From Paraburkholderia podalyriae (GTDB taxonomy: Bacteria; Pseudomonadota; Gammaproteobacteria; Burkholderiales; Burkholderiaceae): 64,000 nt of DNA. Positions 36,678 through 46,518 of this stretch are shown here, in pieces. A program made the position numbers and the translations under genes. Location of the stretch: assembly GCF_014397785.1 (NCBI RefSeq), contig NZ_VZQQ01000017.1:98522-162521 (forward strand), in the 5' to 3' direction. Numbering within the stretch: position 1 is the first letter of the stretch; every line of letters starts with the position of its first letter. The notes beneath the pieces were generated by a model. It had not been told where the DNA came from, made no database searches, and saw only the letters and a program-made list of their open reading frames with translations.

Positions 36678-36986
36678 TCAGGCGCTTAGCACGGCACCGG
36701 TCGTCTTCAGGAAACGGACCTTCTTGTCTCCTTCGACCTTGATGCCTACACGCGATGGCTTGCCATTCGCGTCGACCAATGCGACGTTCGAAATTTGCAA
36801 CGGCATCGTCTTGGCTTCCACGCCGCCCGTCGTTCCCTTCATCGGGTTCGGCTTGACGTGTTTCTTGACGAGATTGATGCCCTCGACAGTCACGGTCTCG
36901 CCGTGAACAGCCAGCACAACGCCACGCTTGCCCTTATCTTTGCCGGTGATGACGATAACTTCGTCACCCTTGCGCATCTTGTTCAT
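36678..36986 (-). CDS. rplX: 50S ribosomal protein L24
   Basis: 102-residue assembly initiator protein with an N-terminal KOW motif (MRKGDEVIVITGKDKGKRG) and the NLVKKHVKPNP segment. Start ATG 36986, 9 bases after rplN. It is the second gene of the spc unit. Confidence 0.97.
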   Translation of the reverse strand: MNKMRKGDEVIVITGKDKGKRGVVLAVHGETVTVEGINLVKKHVKPNPMKGTTGGVEAKTMPLQISNVALVDANGKPSRVGIKVEGDKKVRFLKTTGAVLSA

Positions 36987-36995
36987 CGCGACTCC

Positions 36996-37364
36996 TTACA
37001 GCACTTCAGGCGCCAGCGAAACGATCTTCATAAATCGTTCGCTACGCAACTCGCGCGTGACAGGCCCAAAAATACGGGTACCGATCGGTTCGAGCTTGGT
37101 ATTGAGCAACACCGCTGCGTTACCGTCGAACTTGATCAGCGAGCCGTCCTGACGGCGCACGCCCTTGGCGGTGCGAACCACCACGGCGTTGTAAATTTCG
37201 CCTTTCTTCACGCGCCCGCGCGGCGTTGCCTCTTTGACAGTCACCTTGATGATGTCGCCAATGCTGGCATAACGACGCTTCGAGCCGCCGAGCACCTTGA
37301 TGCACATGACTTCACGTGCACCTGTGTTATCGGCCACTTCAAGCCGAGTTTCGGTCTGGATCAT
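36996..37364 (-). CDS. rplN: 50S ribosomal protein L14
   Basis: 122-residue five-stranded barrel protein at the subunit interface. MIQTETRLEVADNTGAREVMCI, the KGEIYNAVVVRT strand and IFGPVTRELR are typical. Start ATG 37364. It is the first gene of the spc unit, with a near-consensus promoter 220 bases upstream (37583-37610), separating it from the S10 unit that ends in rpsQ. Confidence 0.97.
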   Translation of the reverse strand: MIQTETRLEVADNTGAREVMCIKVLGGSKRRYASIGDIIKVTVKEATPRGRVKKGEIYNAVVVRTAKGVRRQDGSLIKFDGNAAVLLNTKLEPIGTRIFGPVTRELRSERFMKIVSLAPEVL

Positions 37365-37582
37365 GGTTTATCTTTCCCAACTTAATCCGGTCACACCACC
37401 ATGGTGCCTCCCGGTCAGTCTTGGTCCCGTCAGCCGATCGGCTGCTTGGGTTAGAACAGCAGCGACGGCAAACGAAACCCGCCATCGCAATCCGGTGAAT
37501 CCTTCGGCACAGGCTGGTGCCCGAACCGCTTCCCCCACCAACTTCGCCCGCGACGGGGCTCCCATAAAGAGGGAAGACCGAG

Positions 37583-37610
37583 ATTATATCAAATAATCCC
37601 GGCCTTGCAA
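37583..37610 (-). promoter_or_regulatory. Promoter of the spc (rplN) operon
   Basis: On the minus strand -35 TTGCAA (37605-37610) and -10 TATAAT (37583-37588) are 16 bases apart, in the 290-base gap between rpsQ and rplN. The ~210-base leader to rplN is long enough for a regulatory structure, though none is obvious. Confidence 0.72.
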
Positions 37611-37654
37611 GCGAAACTTACTGCGACTTCAACTACTTCTACAGCCTTGCGACA

Positions 37655-37927
37655 TTAGATGACGCGAGCCGCCTCGACTAGGCGAGCCACAACCCAAGCC
37701 TTCGTCTTCGAAATTGGACGAGTTTCCTGGATTTCAACGAGGTCACCTTCGTTGTACGTGTTCGCGTCGTCATGCGCGTGATACTTCTTGGAACGCACGA
37801 CGTACTTGCCGTAGATCGGGTGTTTCACGCGGTGCTCGACCAGCACGGTAACCGTCTTGTCCATCTTGTTGCTGACGACCTTGCCGACCAGCGTCCGCTT
37901 GAGCGAGGTTTTTACGCTATCGTTCAT
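37655..37927 (-). CDS. rpsQ: 30S ribosomal protein S17
   Basis: 90-residue OB-fold protein binding the 16S 5' domain. [37 protein letters not shown] and [18 protein letters not shown] are conserved. The ATG at 37927 overlaps the rpmC stop as ATGA, suggesting coupling. It is the last gene of the S10 unit. Confidence 0.97.
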
Positions 37928-38118
37928 TTCTGGTTCGCCTTCTCAGTCAGGACGGTCCGCACACGTGCGATGTCGCGACGGACCTTCTTCAGCTGACTCG
38001 TGTTCGTGAGCTGCTGGGTCGCAAGTTGCATGCGCAGGCCGAATTGCGCCTTCAACAGGTCCGACAGCTCCTTGTTGAGCGCGGCCTGATCTTTCTGGTG
38101 AAGTTCGGAAGCCTTCAT
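37924..38118 (-). CDS. rpmC: 50S ribosomal protein L29
   Basis: 64-residue helical-hairpin protein at the tunnel exit. [18 protein letters not shown] and the C-terminal [14 protein letters not shown] are typical. Two ATGs are adjacent (38121 and 38118); AGGAG lies 6 bases before the second, which also gives the usual length. It overlaps rpsQ by 4 bases. Confidence 0.96.
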
Positions 38119-38128
38119 CATTTGCTCC

Positions 38129-38545
38129 TTAGGCGCCGAGCTGACGCACGATAAACGTCGTCTTCAGCGGCAGCTTCGCTGCAGCCAGACGGAACGCTTG
38201 GCGCGCCAGTTCTTCGGTTACGCCGTCCATTTCGTACAGCATCTTGCCCGGTTGAATCTCAGCGACGTAGTACTCCGGGTTACCCTTACCGTTACCCATA
38301 CGCACTTCAGCTGGCTTGGTCGAGATCGGCTTGTCCGGGAAGATTCGGATCCAGATGCGGCCACCGCGCTTGATGTGACGCGTCATTGCACGACGCGCCG
38401 CCTCAATCTGGCGCGCGGTCAGACGACCGCGACCGACAGCCTTCAGGCCGAACTCACCAAACGACACCGCGTTGCCGCGGGTAGCAACGCCGGTGTTACG
38501 ACCTTTCTGCTCTTTGCGATATTTTCTGCGTTTCGGTTGCAGCAT
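38129..38545 (-). CDS. rplP: 50S ribosomal protein L16
   Basis: 138-residue protein near the peptidyl transferase centre and A-site tRNA. MLQPKRRKYRKEQKGRN, FGEFGLKAVGRGRLTARQIEAARRAM and GKGNPEYYVAEIQPGKMLYEM are characteristic. Start ATG 38545, two bases after rpsC. Confidence 0.97.
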   Translation of the reverse strand: MLQPKRRKYRKEQKGRNTGVATRGNAVSFGEFGLKAVGRGRLTARQIEAARRAMTRHIKRGGRIWIRIFPDKPISTKPAEVRMGNGKGNPEYYVAEIQPGKMLYEMDGVTEELARQAFRLAAAKLPLKTTFIVRQLGA

Positions 38546-38547
38546 CG

Positions 38548-39345
38548 TTATTCTCCAGTCTTCCCGTCGCCGCCGGCACGACGAGGAGCGCCACGGCGTG
38601 CACCTGCCGGGCCACCACCTTCACCATCACGACGCGGACGGCGATCGCCACCCGGACGTGCGTTGCGGCGCGGACGCTTTTCTTCGGCGACTTCTTCGAC
38701 CACCGGTGCGTCATTACGGCCGAGCGTGTCGCCCTTGTAGACCCACACCTTTACGCCGATGATGCCGTACGTCGTCTTTGCTTCCGACGTTGCGTAGTCG
38801 ATATCTGCACGCAGCGTATGAAGCGGCACGCGACCTTCGCGATACCATTCCGTACGGGCGATTTCGATACCGTTCAGACGGCCAGCGCTCATGATCTTGA
38901 TGCCTTGAGCACCCAGACGCATCGCGTTCTGCATCGCGCGCTTCATCGCGCGACGGAACATGATCCGGCGCTCGAGCTGTTGCGTGATCGAATCAGCGAT
39001 CAGTTGCGCGTCGGTTTCCGGCTTGCGGATTTCTTCAATGTTGACGTGAACCGGGACGCCCATGCGCTTTTGCAGCTCGGACTTCAGCAGTTCGATGTCT
39101 TCACCCTTCTTGCCGATCACGACACCCGGGCGCGAGCTGAAAATCGTGATTCGTGCGTTCTTTGCAGGACGCTCGATCACCACGCGGCCGACGGACGCGT
39201 TCTTCAGCTTCTTCTTCAGGTATTCACGAACACCGATGTCTTCCTGCAACATCGCCGCGAAATTGTTGTTGTTCGCGTACCAACGCGAAGCCCAATTGCG
39301 GCTGACGGCCAAACGGAAGCCAGTCGGATGAATTTTCTGTCCCAT
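38548..39345 (-). CDS. rpsC: 30S ribosomal protein S3
   Basis: 265-residue protein at the mRNA entry tunnel, with a type II KH domain containing GVVIGKKGEDIE and the C-terminal domain beginning RRIMFRRAMKRAMQNAM. A beta-proteobacterial tail rich in Arg/Gly (RPRRNARPGGDRRPRRD onward) follows residue 220 and is low complexity. Start ATG 39345. Confidence 0.97.
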   Translation of the reverse strand: MGQKIHPTGFRLAVSRNWASRWYANNNNFAAMLQEDIGVREYLKKKLKNASVGRVVIERPAKNARITIFSSRPGVVIGKKGEDIELLKSELQKRMGVPVHVNIEEIRKPETDAQLIADSITQQLERRIMFRRAMKRAMQNAMRLGAQGIKIMSAGRLNGIEIARTEWYREGRVPLHTLRADIDYATSEAKTTYGIIGVKVWVYKGDTLGRNDAPVVEEVAEEKRPRRNARPGGDRRPRRDGEGGGPAGARRGAPRRAGGDGKTGE

Positions 39346-39356
39346 CGTATGACCCC

Positions 39357-39686
39357 TTAATTCCCGACCGTCACAGTGATGTGACAGGATTGCTTCTCGA
39401 TGCGGTTACCGCGGCCTTTAGCGCGCGCGGTAAAACGCTTCAGCGACGCTGCCTTGTCGACGTAGATGCTCTTGATCTTGAGCTCGTCGATATCGGCGCC
39501 TTCGTTGTGCTCCGCATTCGCGATCGCCGACAGCACGACCTTTTTCACGATTCCCGCAGCCTTCTTCGGCGAAAACGTCAGAACGTTCAACGCCTTGTCG
39601 ACCGGCAAACCGCGGATCTGGTCAGCCACAAGGCGCGTTTTCTGCGCCGAGATGCGGGCACCGCGATGAATTGCTTTCACTTCCAT
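39357..39686 (-). CDS. rplV: 50S ribosomal protein L22
   Basis: 109-residue protein with a beta-hairpin lining the exit tunnel (tip in the [20 protein letters not shown] region). No insertion or deletion suggestive of macrolide resistance is seen there. [22 protein letters not shown] opens the protein. Start ATG 39686. Confidence 0.97.
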
Positions 39687-39698
39687 CTTGATTGCCCC

Positions 39699-39974
39699 TT
39701 ATTTCCTGGCCTTCTTGTCGGCCGCGTGACCCTTGAACGTCCGGGTCAGTGCGAACTCGCCAAGCTTGTGGCCGACCATGTTTTCCGTGACATACACCGG
39801 AACGTGTTGACGGCCGTTGTGAACCGCGATTGTCAGACCGATGAAGTCCGGCAAGATCGTCGAGCGACGCGACCAGGTCTTGATCGGTTTCTTGTCACGC
39901 GATGCTGCAGCCGCCTCAACCTTCTTCAGCAAATGGGCGTCGCAGAACGGACCTTTCTTAATAGAACGTGCCAT
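39699..39974 (-). CDS. rpsS: 30S ribosomal protein S19
   Basis: 91-residue head protein that pairs with S13. MARSIKKGPFCDAHLLKKVE, TWSRRSTILPDFIG and MVGHKLGEFALTRTFKGHA are intact. Start ATG 39974, 10 bases after rplB. Confidence 0.97.
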   Translation of the reverse strand: MARSIKKGPFCDAHLLKKVEAAAASRDKKPIKTWSRRSTILPDFIGLTIAVHNGRQHVPVYVTENMVGHKLGEFALTRTFKGHAADKKARK

Positions 39975-39984
39975 TGCCTACTCC

Positions 39985-40812
<828 letters not shown>

Positions 40813-40814
40813 GA

Positions 40815-41129
40815 TTACTTGGCCTCCGCTTCAAAGTTGATTTCTTGGCCGGGCTTCAGGCAGACGTACGCCTTCTTCACGTCCTTGCGCTTGCCCATGA
40901 AGCGGCCAAAGCGCTTGGCTTTGCCCTTCGCGACCAGCACGTTGACGGAATCGACTTCCACCTTGAACAGCAGCTCGACTGCAGCTTTCACTTCCTGCTT
41001 CGTGGCATCCGGCGCGACTTCGAACACGACCTGCTCGTTCTTGTCGGCAACCAGTGTCGCCTTTTCGGAGACCACCGGCGCGAGCAGGACCTGCATCAAA
41101 CGATGATCGTTCTTGCGAATCTCGCTCAT
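40815..41129 (-). CDS. rplW: 50S ribosomal protein L23
   Basis: 104-residue tunnel-exit protein that docks trigger factor and SRP. LLAPVVSEKATLVADKNEQVVFEV and VNVLVAKGKAKRFGRFMGKR are conserved. The ATG at 41129 overlaps the rplD stop as ATGA. Confidence 0.97.
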   Translation of the reverse strand: MSEIRKNDHRLMQVLLAPVVSEKATLVADKNEQVVFEVAPDATKQEVKAAVELLFKVEVDSVNVLVAKGKAKRFGRFMGKRKDVKKAYVCLKPGQEINFEAEAK

Positions 41130-41746
41130 GACAGCAACTCCTCGATCTGGGCGACCGCAGCCTTCGTGATCAGGATCTTCTTGAAGTAGATCAGCGACAG
41201 CGGGTCGGCGTAACGCGGCTCGACAACCGCCACGTGGGCGAGGTTGCGCGACGCGAGGTACAGGTTTTCGTCAACCGTGTCGGTAATCACCAGCACGGAG
41301 TCGAGACCCATCGCCTTGAATTTTTCGGCCAGCAGCTTCGTCTTCGGCGCTTCGAGCGTCAGCTCGTCGACCACCGAGATGCGGCCTTCGCGGGCCAGCT
41401 GCGAGAAGATCGAGCAGAGACCTGCGCGATGCATCTTCTTATTGACCTTGTGCGAAAAGTTTTCTTCCGGCGAATTCGGGAAGATGCGGCCACCGCCGCG
41501 CCACAGCGGGCTCGATGACATACCGGCACGGGCGCGGCCCGTACCCTTCTGGCGCCACGGCTTCTTGGTCGTGTGCTTGACCTGCTCACGATCCTTCTGC
41601 GCTCGGTTGCCGCTACGGGCATTCGCCTGGTACGCAACCACGACCTGGTGAATCAGGGCTTCGTTGTAATCGCGGCCGAACACGACGTCCGACGCGCTAA
41701 CGCCTGCACTTTCCTGACCATTGGCATTCAGGAGCTTAAGTTCCAT
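41126..41746 (-). CDS. rplD: 50S ribosomal protein L4
   Basis: 206-residue protein whose long internal loop (about 45-95, containing KKPWRQKGTGRARAGMSSSPLWRGGG) reaches the exit tunnel. In enterobacteria L4 also represses the S10 operon. The wild-type loop shows no deletion. The ATG at 41746 shares one base with the rplC stop (TAATG). Confidence 0.97.
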   Translation of the reverse strand: MELKLLNANGQESAGVSASDVVFGRDYNEALIHQVVVAYQANARSGNRAQKDREQVKHTTKKPWRQKGTGRARAGMSSSPLWRGGGRIFPNSPEENFSHKVNKKMHRAGLCSIFSQLAREGRISVVDELTLEAPKTKLLAEKFKAMGLDSVLVITDTVDENLYLASRNLAHVAVVEPRYADPLSLIYFKKILITKAAVAQIEELLS

Positions 41747-42405
41747 TATTTCGCTCCTTTCACGGCACGCGTCTTCACGGCCGGCGTAACGAATACCTTG
41801 CCACCCTTCGCACCCGGAACAGCGCCCTTGACAAGCAGCAGCTTGCGGTCAGCGTCGATGCGAGCGATCTCGAGGTTTTGCACCGTTACCTTCTCGTCAC
41901 CTAGGTGACCGGTCATGCGCTTGCCCGGGAAAACGCGACCCGGATCCTGCGCCATACCGATCGAGCCCGGCACATTGTGCGAGCGCGAGTTACCGTGCGA
42001 TGCACGGCCAGACGAGAAGTTGTAACGTTTGATGGTACCGGCGTAGCCCTTACCGATCGACACGCCTTGCACGTCGACCTTCTGGCCCACTTCGAACAGC
42101 TCGGGACCAACCACCGTGCCGCTCGACAGCTCGGCAGCCTTAGCGGCATCGATCTGGAATTCTTTGAGGATTTCACCGGCTTGAACGCCGGCTTTGGCGA
42201 GATGACCTGCCAACGGCTTCGTCACGCGCGATGCGCGGCGCGTACCGAACGTAACCTGCACGGCCGTGTAGCCGTCGGTTTCAACAGTCTTGATCTGCGT
42301 CACACGGTTGTCGGACACGTCCAGCACGGTGACGGGAATCGAATCCCCTTCAGCCGTGAAGATACGGGTCATGCCAACCTTGCGACCTACGAGTCCAAGG
42401 CTCAT
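41746..42405 (-). CDS. rplC: 50S ribosomal protein L3
   Basis: 219-residue 23S rRNA binder near the peptidyl transferase centre. MSLGLVGRKVGMTRIF, GTIKRYNFSSGRASHGNS and GSIGMAQDPGRVFPGKRM are typical. The start is ATG 42405 with GGAGAAAACG upstream; the in-frame ATG at 42417 overlaps this SD and is rejected. A near-consensus promoter lies about 125 bases upstream (42528-42556). Confidence 0.97.
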   Translation of the reverse strand: MSLGLVGRKVGMTRIFTAEGDSIPVTVLDVSDNRVTQIKTVETDGYTAVQVTFGTRRASRVTKPLAGHLAKAGVQAGEILKEFQIDAAKAAELSSGTVVGPELFEVGQKVDVQGVSIGKGYAGTIKRYNFSSGRASHGNSRSHNVPGSIGMAQDPGRVFPGKRMTGHLGDEKVTVQNLEIARIDADRKLLLVKGAVPGAKGGKVFVTPAVKTRAVKGAK

Positions 42406-42527
42406 CGTTTTCTCCATTCCCGACTGCGATTGGTCGGGGCTAATTTACAAAATGCCGGCGCCGCTTCGGGCACTAATCGATGTTGCAGCACGCCGGCTTT
42501 TTTGCGCAAATGCGCGAAAAGCTCAAC

Positions 42528-42556
42528 ATTATAGCGAGACTTTCCGTTTTCCGCAA
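42528..42556 (-). promoter_or_regulatory. Promoter between rpsJ and rplC
   Basis: On the minus strand -35 TTGCGG (42551-42556) and -10 TATAAT (42528-42533) are exactly 17 bases apart. They lie in the ~200-base gap after rpsJ. In E. coli rpsJ and rplC share one promoter, so this internal promoter splits the S10 unit after its first gene. Confidence 0.75.
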
Positions 42557-42606
42557 GCAATCAAAGACTTAGCGTTGTCCGAGTTGCCGCATAAAGGCCG
42601 GAAGCC

Positions 42607-42918
42607 TTACTGCAGCTTGATTTCAACGTCAACGCCAGCCGGCAGATCCAACTTCATCAGCGCGTCCACGGTCTTGTCCGTCGGGTCAACGATGTCCATC
42701 AGCCGCTGGTGCGTGCGGATTTCAAGCTGATCGCGCGAGGTCTTGTTGACGTGCGGCGAACGCAGGATGTCAAAGCGTTGAATGCGGGTCGGCAGGGGCA
42801 CCGGACCACGAACGATTGCGCCAGTCCGCTTGGCCGTATCGACGATTTCAGCTGCCGATTGGTCGATCAGGCGATAGTCAAAAGCCTTCAGGCGAATGCG
42901 GATTTTCTGATTCTGCAT
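42607..42918 (-). CDS. rpsJ: 30S ribosomal protein S10 (NusE)
   Basis: 103-residue head protein that also pairs with NusB in antitermination. MQNQKIRIRLKAFDYRLIDQS, GPVPLPTRIQRFDILRSPHVNK and the C-terminal DLPAGVDVEIKL are intact. AAGGAA lies before the ATG at 42918. It is preceded by tuf and separated from rplC by a 200-base gap carrying its own promoter. Confidence 0.97.
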   Translation of the reverse strand: MQNQKIRIRLKAFDYRLIDQSAAEIVDTAKRTGAIVRGPVPLPTRIQRFDILRSPHVNKTSRDQLEIRTHQRLMDIVDPTDKTVDALMKLDLPAGVDVEIKLQ

Positions 42919-42960
42919 GACGAATTCCTTAAAAAGAGCAAGGCGATATTGCACCGCCGA

Positions 42961-43010
42961 TTAGAAAAAGAACGTAGGCACGGGCGCTCGCGGAGAGCGG
43001 GTGCCCGTGC
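42961..43010 (-). terminator. Hairpin between tuf and rpsJ (possible partial terminator)
   Basis: GCACGGGC (42978-42985) pairs with GCCCGTGC (43003-43010). On the minus strand CTTTTTCT follows about 7 bases later. The stem is good but the U-tract is distant, so read-through into rpsJ is likely. Confidence 0.4.
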
Positions 43011-43045
43011 CCGGGCACTGCGTACTGCTACACCGATCTTCGATC

Positions 43046-44236
43046 TTACTCGATGATCTTGGCGACGACACCAGCGCCGACCGTACGGCCACCTTCGCGA
43101 ATTGCAAAACGCAGGCCTTCTTCCATCGCGATCGGGTTGATCAGCTTCACCGTGATCGACACGTTGTCGCCCGGCATCACCATTTCCTTGTCCTTCGGCA
43201 GCTCGATGGAGCCGGTCACGTCCGTCGTACGGAAGTAGAACTGCGGACGGTAGTTGTTAAAGAACGGCGTATGACGGCCGCCTTCGTCCTTGCTCAGCAC
43301 GTACACTTCAGCCGTGAAGTGCGTGTGCGGGTTGATCGAACCCGGCTTGGCCAGAACCTGACCACGCTCCACGTCTTCACGCTTCGTGCCGCGCAGCAGG
43401 ATACCAACGTTGTCGCCTGCCTGACCCTGATCGAGCAGCTTGCGGAACATTTCCACGCCCGTGCAGGTCGTCTTCACCGTCGGCTTGATACCGACGATTT
43501 CGATTTCTTCGCCGACCTTGACCACGCCACGCTCAACGCGGCCCGTCACCACCGTGCCACGACCCGAGATCGAAAACACGTCTTCCACCGGCATCAGGAA
43601 CGAACCGTCAATCGCACGCTCCGGCGTCGGGATGTACGTGTCCAGTGCATCGGCCAGGTTCATGATCGCCACTTCGCCCAGCTCGCCCTTGTCGCCTTCC
43701 AGCGCCAGCTTGGCCGAACCCTTGATGATCGGCGTGTCGTCGCCCGGGAAGTCATACTTCGACAGAAGCTCGCGAACTTCCATCTCGACCAGCTCCAGCA
43801 GCTCAGCGTCGTCCACCATGTCGCACTTGTTCAGGAACACGATGATGTACGGAACGCCAACCTGGCGCGCCAGCAGGATGTGCTCACGCGTTTGCGGCAT
43901 CGGGCCGTCAGCAGCCGAGCACACCAGAATTGCGCCGTCCATCTGTGCCGCGCCCGTGATCATGTTCTTCACATAATCAGCGTGGCCCGGGCAGTCGACG
44001 TGTGCGTAGTGGCGGTTAGCCGTCTCGTACTCGACGTGCGCGGTGTTGATGGTAATGCCGCGCGCCTTTTCTTCCGGCGCCGCGTCGATCTGGTCGTACG
44101 CCTTCGCTTCGCCGCCGAACTTCTGCGTCAGAACCGTCGTGATCGCCGCCGTCAGCGTGGTCTTGCCGTGGTCAACGTGACCGATCGTGCCCACGTTCAC
44201 GTGCGGCTTGGTCCGTTCGAATTTACCTTTAGCCAT
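43046..44236 (-). CDS. tuf: Elongation factor Tu (str-cluster copy)
   Basis: 396-residue GTPase that delivers aminoacyl-tRNA to the ribosome. G1 GHVDHGKTT, the effector region with ITINTAHVEY, G3 DCPGHADY and G4 NKCDMVD are complete, followed by domains II and III. It is identical in protein sequence to the copy at 62232-63422. At DNA level the copies differ only in codons 2, 3, 5, 6 and 7, with identity ending exactly at the stop codon. It lies 48 bases after fusA and before rpsJ, as in the str operon. Confidence 0.98.
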   Translation of the reverse strand: MAKGKFERTKPHVNVGTIGHVDHGKTTLTAAITTVLTQKFGGEAKAYDQIDAAPEEKARGITINTAHVEYETANRHYAHVDCPGHADYVKNMITGAAQMDGAILVCSAADGPMPQTREHILLARQVGVPYIIVFLNKCDMVDDAELLELVEMEVRELLSKYDFPGDDTPIIKGSAKLALEGDKGELGEVAIMNLADALDTYIPTPERAIDGSFLMPVEDVFSISGRGTVVTGRVERGVVKVGEEIEIVGIKPTVKTTCTGVEMFRKLLDQGQAGDNVGILLRGTKREDVERGQVLAKPGSINPHTHFTAEVYVLSKDEGGRHTPFFNNYRPQFYFRTTDVTGSIELPKDKEMVMPGDNVSITVKLINPIAMEEGLRFAIREGGRTVGAGVVAKIIE

Positions 44237-44284
44237 GTTTCTCTTCTTTCAGAAAGTTAATCGTTGAATGACTTTGCCGCGCGA

Positions 44285-46387
44285 TTACTTCGACTTGGCG
44301 TTGATGATCGCTTCCGACACGTTACGCGGAGCTTCAGCGTAGTGCTTGAACTCCATCGTGTACGTCGCACGACCCTGCGTCAGCGAACGCAGCGACGTCG
44401 AGTAGCCAAACATTTCCGACAGCGGCACTTCGGCGCGAACGATCTTGCCGCCGCCAACCATGTCTTCCATGCCCTGGACGATACCGCGACGGCCCGACAG
44501 GTCGCCCATCACGTTGCCCATGTAGTCTTCCGGCGTTTCGACTTCCACGGCCATCATCGGCTCGAGGATGACCGGGCTTGCCTTGCGCATTGCTTCCTTG
44601 AACGCCATCGAACCAGCCATGCGGAACGCGTTTTCGTTCGAGTCGACGTCGTGATACGAACCGAAGGTCAGGTGAACCTTCACGTCAACGACCGGGAAGC
44701 CCGCCAGAACGCCAGCCTTCAGCGTTTCCTGGATACCCTTGTCGACCGCCGGGATGTATTCACGCGGAATCACGCCGCCCTTGATTTCGTCGAGGAACTC
44801 GTAACCCTTGCCTTGTTGGTTCGGCTCGAGTGTGATGACTGCGTGACCATACTGACCGCGACCGCCCGACTGCTTGACGAATTTGCCGTCAACGTCAGCC
44901 GCCGTGCTGCGAATCGTTTCGCGGTAAGCAACTTGCGGCTTGCCGACAGTCGCTTCCACGCCGAATTCACGCTTCATCCGGTCGACCAGAATTTCGAGGT
45001 GCAGTTCGCCCATACCGGAAATGATCGTTTGACCCGATTCTTCGTCCGTCTGAACGCGGAACGACGGATCTTCCTGAGCCAGACGGTTCAGTGCCAGACC
45101 CATCTTTTCCTGGTCAGCCTTGGTCTTCGGCTCGACAGCCTGCGAAATCACCGGCTCCGGGAAAATCATGCGTTCGAGCACGATCGGGTTTTGCGGATCG
45201 CACAGCGTGTCGCCCGTGGTCGCTTCCTTCAGGCCGACCGCAGCAGCGATGTCACCTGCGCGCACTTCCTTGATTTCTTCGCGCTGGTTCGCGTGCATCT
45301 GCAAAATACGGCCCAGACGTTCCTTCTTGTCCTTGGTCGCGTTCAGCACCGTGTCGCCCGAATTGATGACGCCCGAGTACACACGGAAGAAGATCAACTG
45401 ACCGACGAACGGGTCGGTCATGATCTTGAATGCCAGTGCCGAGAACTTTTCGTCGTCAGCAGCGCGGCGCTCAGCCTTTTGACCATTTTCCAGCTCGCCG
45501 GTGACCGGCGGGATGTCGATCGGCGACGGCAGGAAATCGAGCACGGCGTCCAGCATGCGCTGCACACCCTTGTTCTTGAACGCAGTGCCGCACAGCATCG
45601 GCTGGATTTCGCAAGCGATCGTACGGTCGCGCAGACCCTTGATGATTTCCTCTTCAGTCAGTTCGCCCGACTCGAGGTACTTGTTCATCATTTCTTCGTT
45701 CGCTTCAGCCGCGGCCTCGACCATCTTTTCACGCCATTCATTGCACGTGTCGACGAGTTCTGCCGGGATGTCTTCGTACGAGAACTTGGTGCCTTGAGAC
45801 GCGTCGTCCCAAATGATCGCCTTCATCTTCATCAGATCGACGACGCCCGTGAAGTTCTCTTCCGCGCCAATAGGCACGACGACCGGAACCGGGTTCGCCT
45901 TCAGACGCAGCTTGAGCTGGTCGTAGACCTTGAAGAAGTTTGCGCCGGTACGGTCCATCTTGTTGATGAACGCGAGACGGGGAACCTTGTACTTGTTAGC
46001 CTGACGCCACACGGTTTCCGACTGGGGCTGCACGCCGCCCACAGCGCAGTACACCATGCACGCGCCGTCGAGCACGCGCATCGAGCGCTCAACTTCGATC
46101 GTGAAGTCGACGTGACCCGGGGTGTCGATGATGTTGATGCGGTGTTCGGCGCGGTCGCCCGCCATGCCCTTCCAGAATGCCGTGGTAGCAGCGGAAGTAA
46201 TCGTGATGCCGCGCTCCTGTTCCTGCTCCATCCAGTCCATGGTAGCAGCGCCGTCGTGAACTTCACCTATTTTGTGGTTCACGCCCGTGTAGAACAGAAT
46301 CCGCTCGGTCGTCGTCGTTTTGCCGGCGTCGATGTGAGCGCTAATACCGATGTTACGGTAGCGCTCGATAGGAGTCTTGCGAGCCAC
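44285..46387 (-). CDS. fusA: Elongation factor G (GTG start)
   Basis: 700-residue translocase GTPase. G1 AHIDAGKTT, RGITITSAAT, G3 DTPGHVDFT and G4 NKMDRTGA are followed by domains II-V, including GMGELHLEI and the domain IV GRGQYGHAVI motif. The start codon is GTG 46387 with GAGGATC upstream, giving MARKTPIERYRNIGI. It lies between rpsG and tuf in the str cluster. Confidence 0.98.
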   Translation of the reverse strand: MARKTPIERYRNIGISAHIDAGKTTTTERILFYTGVNHKIGEVHDGAATMDWMEQEQERGITITSAATTAFWKGMAGDRAEHRINIIDTPGHVDFTIEVERSMRVLDGACMVYCAVGGVQPQSETVWRQANKYKVPRLAFINKMDRTGANFFKVYDQLKLRLKANPVPVVVPIGAEENFTGVVDLMKMKAIIWDDASQGTKFSYEDIPAELVDTCNEWREKMVEAAAEANEEMMNKYLESGELTEEEIIKGLRDRTIACEIQPMLCGTAFKNKGVQRMLDAVLDFLPSPIDIPPVTGELENGQKAERRAADDEKFSALAFKIMTDPFVGQLIFFRVYSGVINSGDTVLNATKDKKERLGRILQMHANQREEIKEVRAGDIAAAVGLKEATTGDTLCDPQNPIVLERMIFPEPVISQAVEPKTKADQEKMGLALNRLAQEDPSFRVQTDEESGQTIISGMGELHLEILVDRMKREFGVEATVGKPQVAYRETIRSTAADVDGKFVKQSGGRGQYGHAVITLEPNQQGKGYEFLDEIKGGVIPREYIPAVDKGIQETLKAGVLAGFPVVDVKVHLTFGSYHDVDSNENAFRMAGSMAFKEAMRKASPVILEPMMAVEVETPEDYMGNVMGDLSGRRGIVQGMEDMVGGGKIVRAEVPLSEMFGYSTSLRSLTQGRATYTMEFKHYAEAPRNVSEAIINAKSK

Positions 46388-46518
46388 TTTGATCCTCTAT
46401 TGGGATGACGCGATGCGAGAGATGCCCATCGCGCTGTAACACAAACGGGCGAGGCGCCTTGGAAGCGCACCCGCCCGGAATTTCTTTCCGCTTTTCCGCT
46501 AAACCCGGGGTCGGGAGC

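Noticed and set aside
44264..46408. Plus-strand frame of 714 codons opposite fusA, and similar long frames opposite both tuf copies, rpoB and rpoC
   Set aside because: All mirror highly conserved genes on the other strand and have no recognisable family content.
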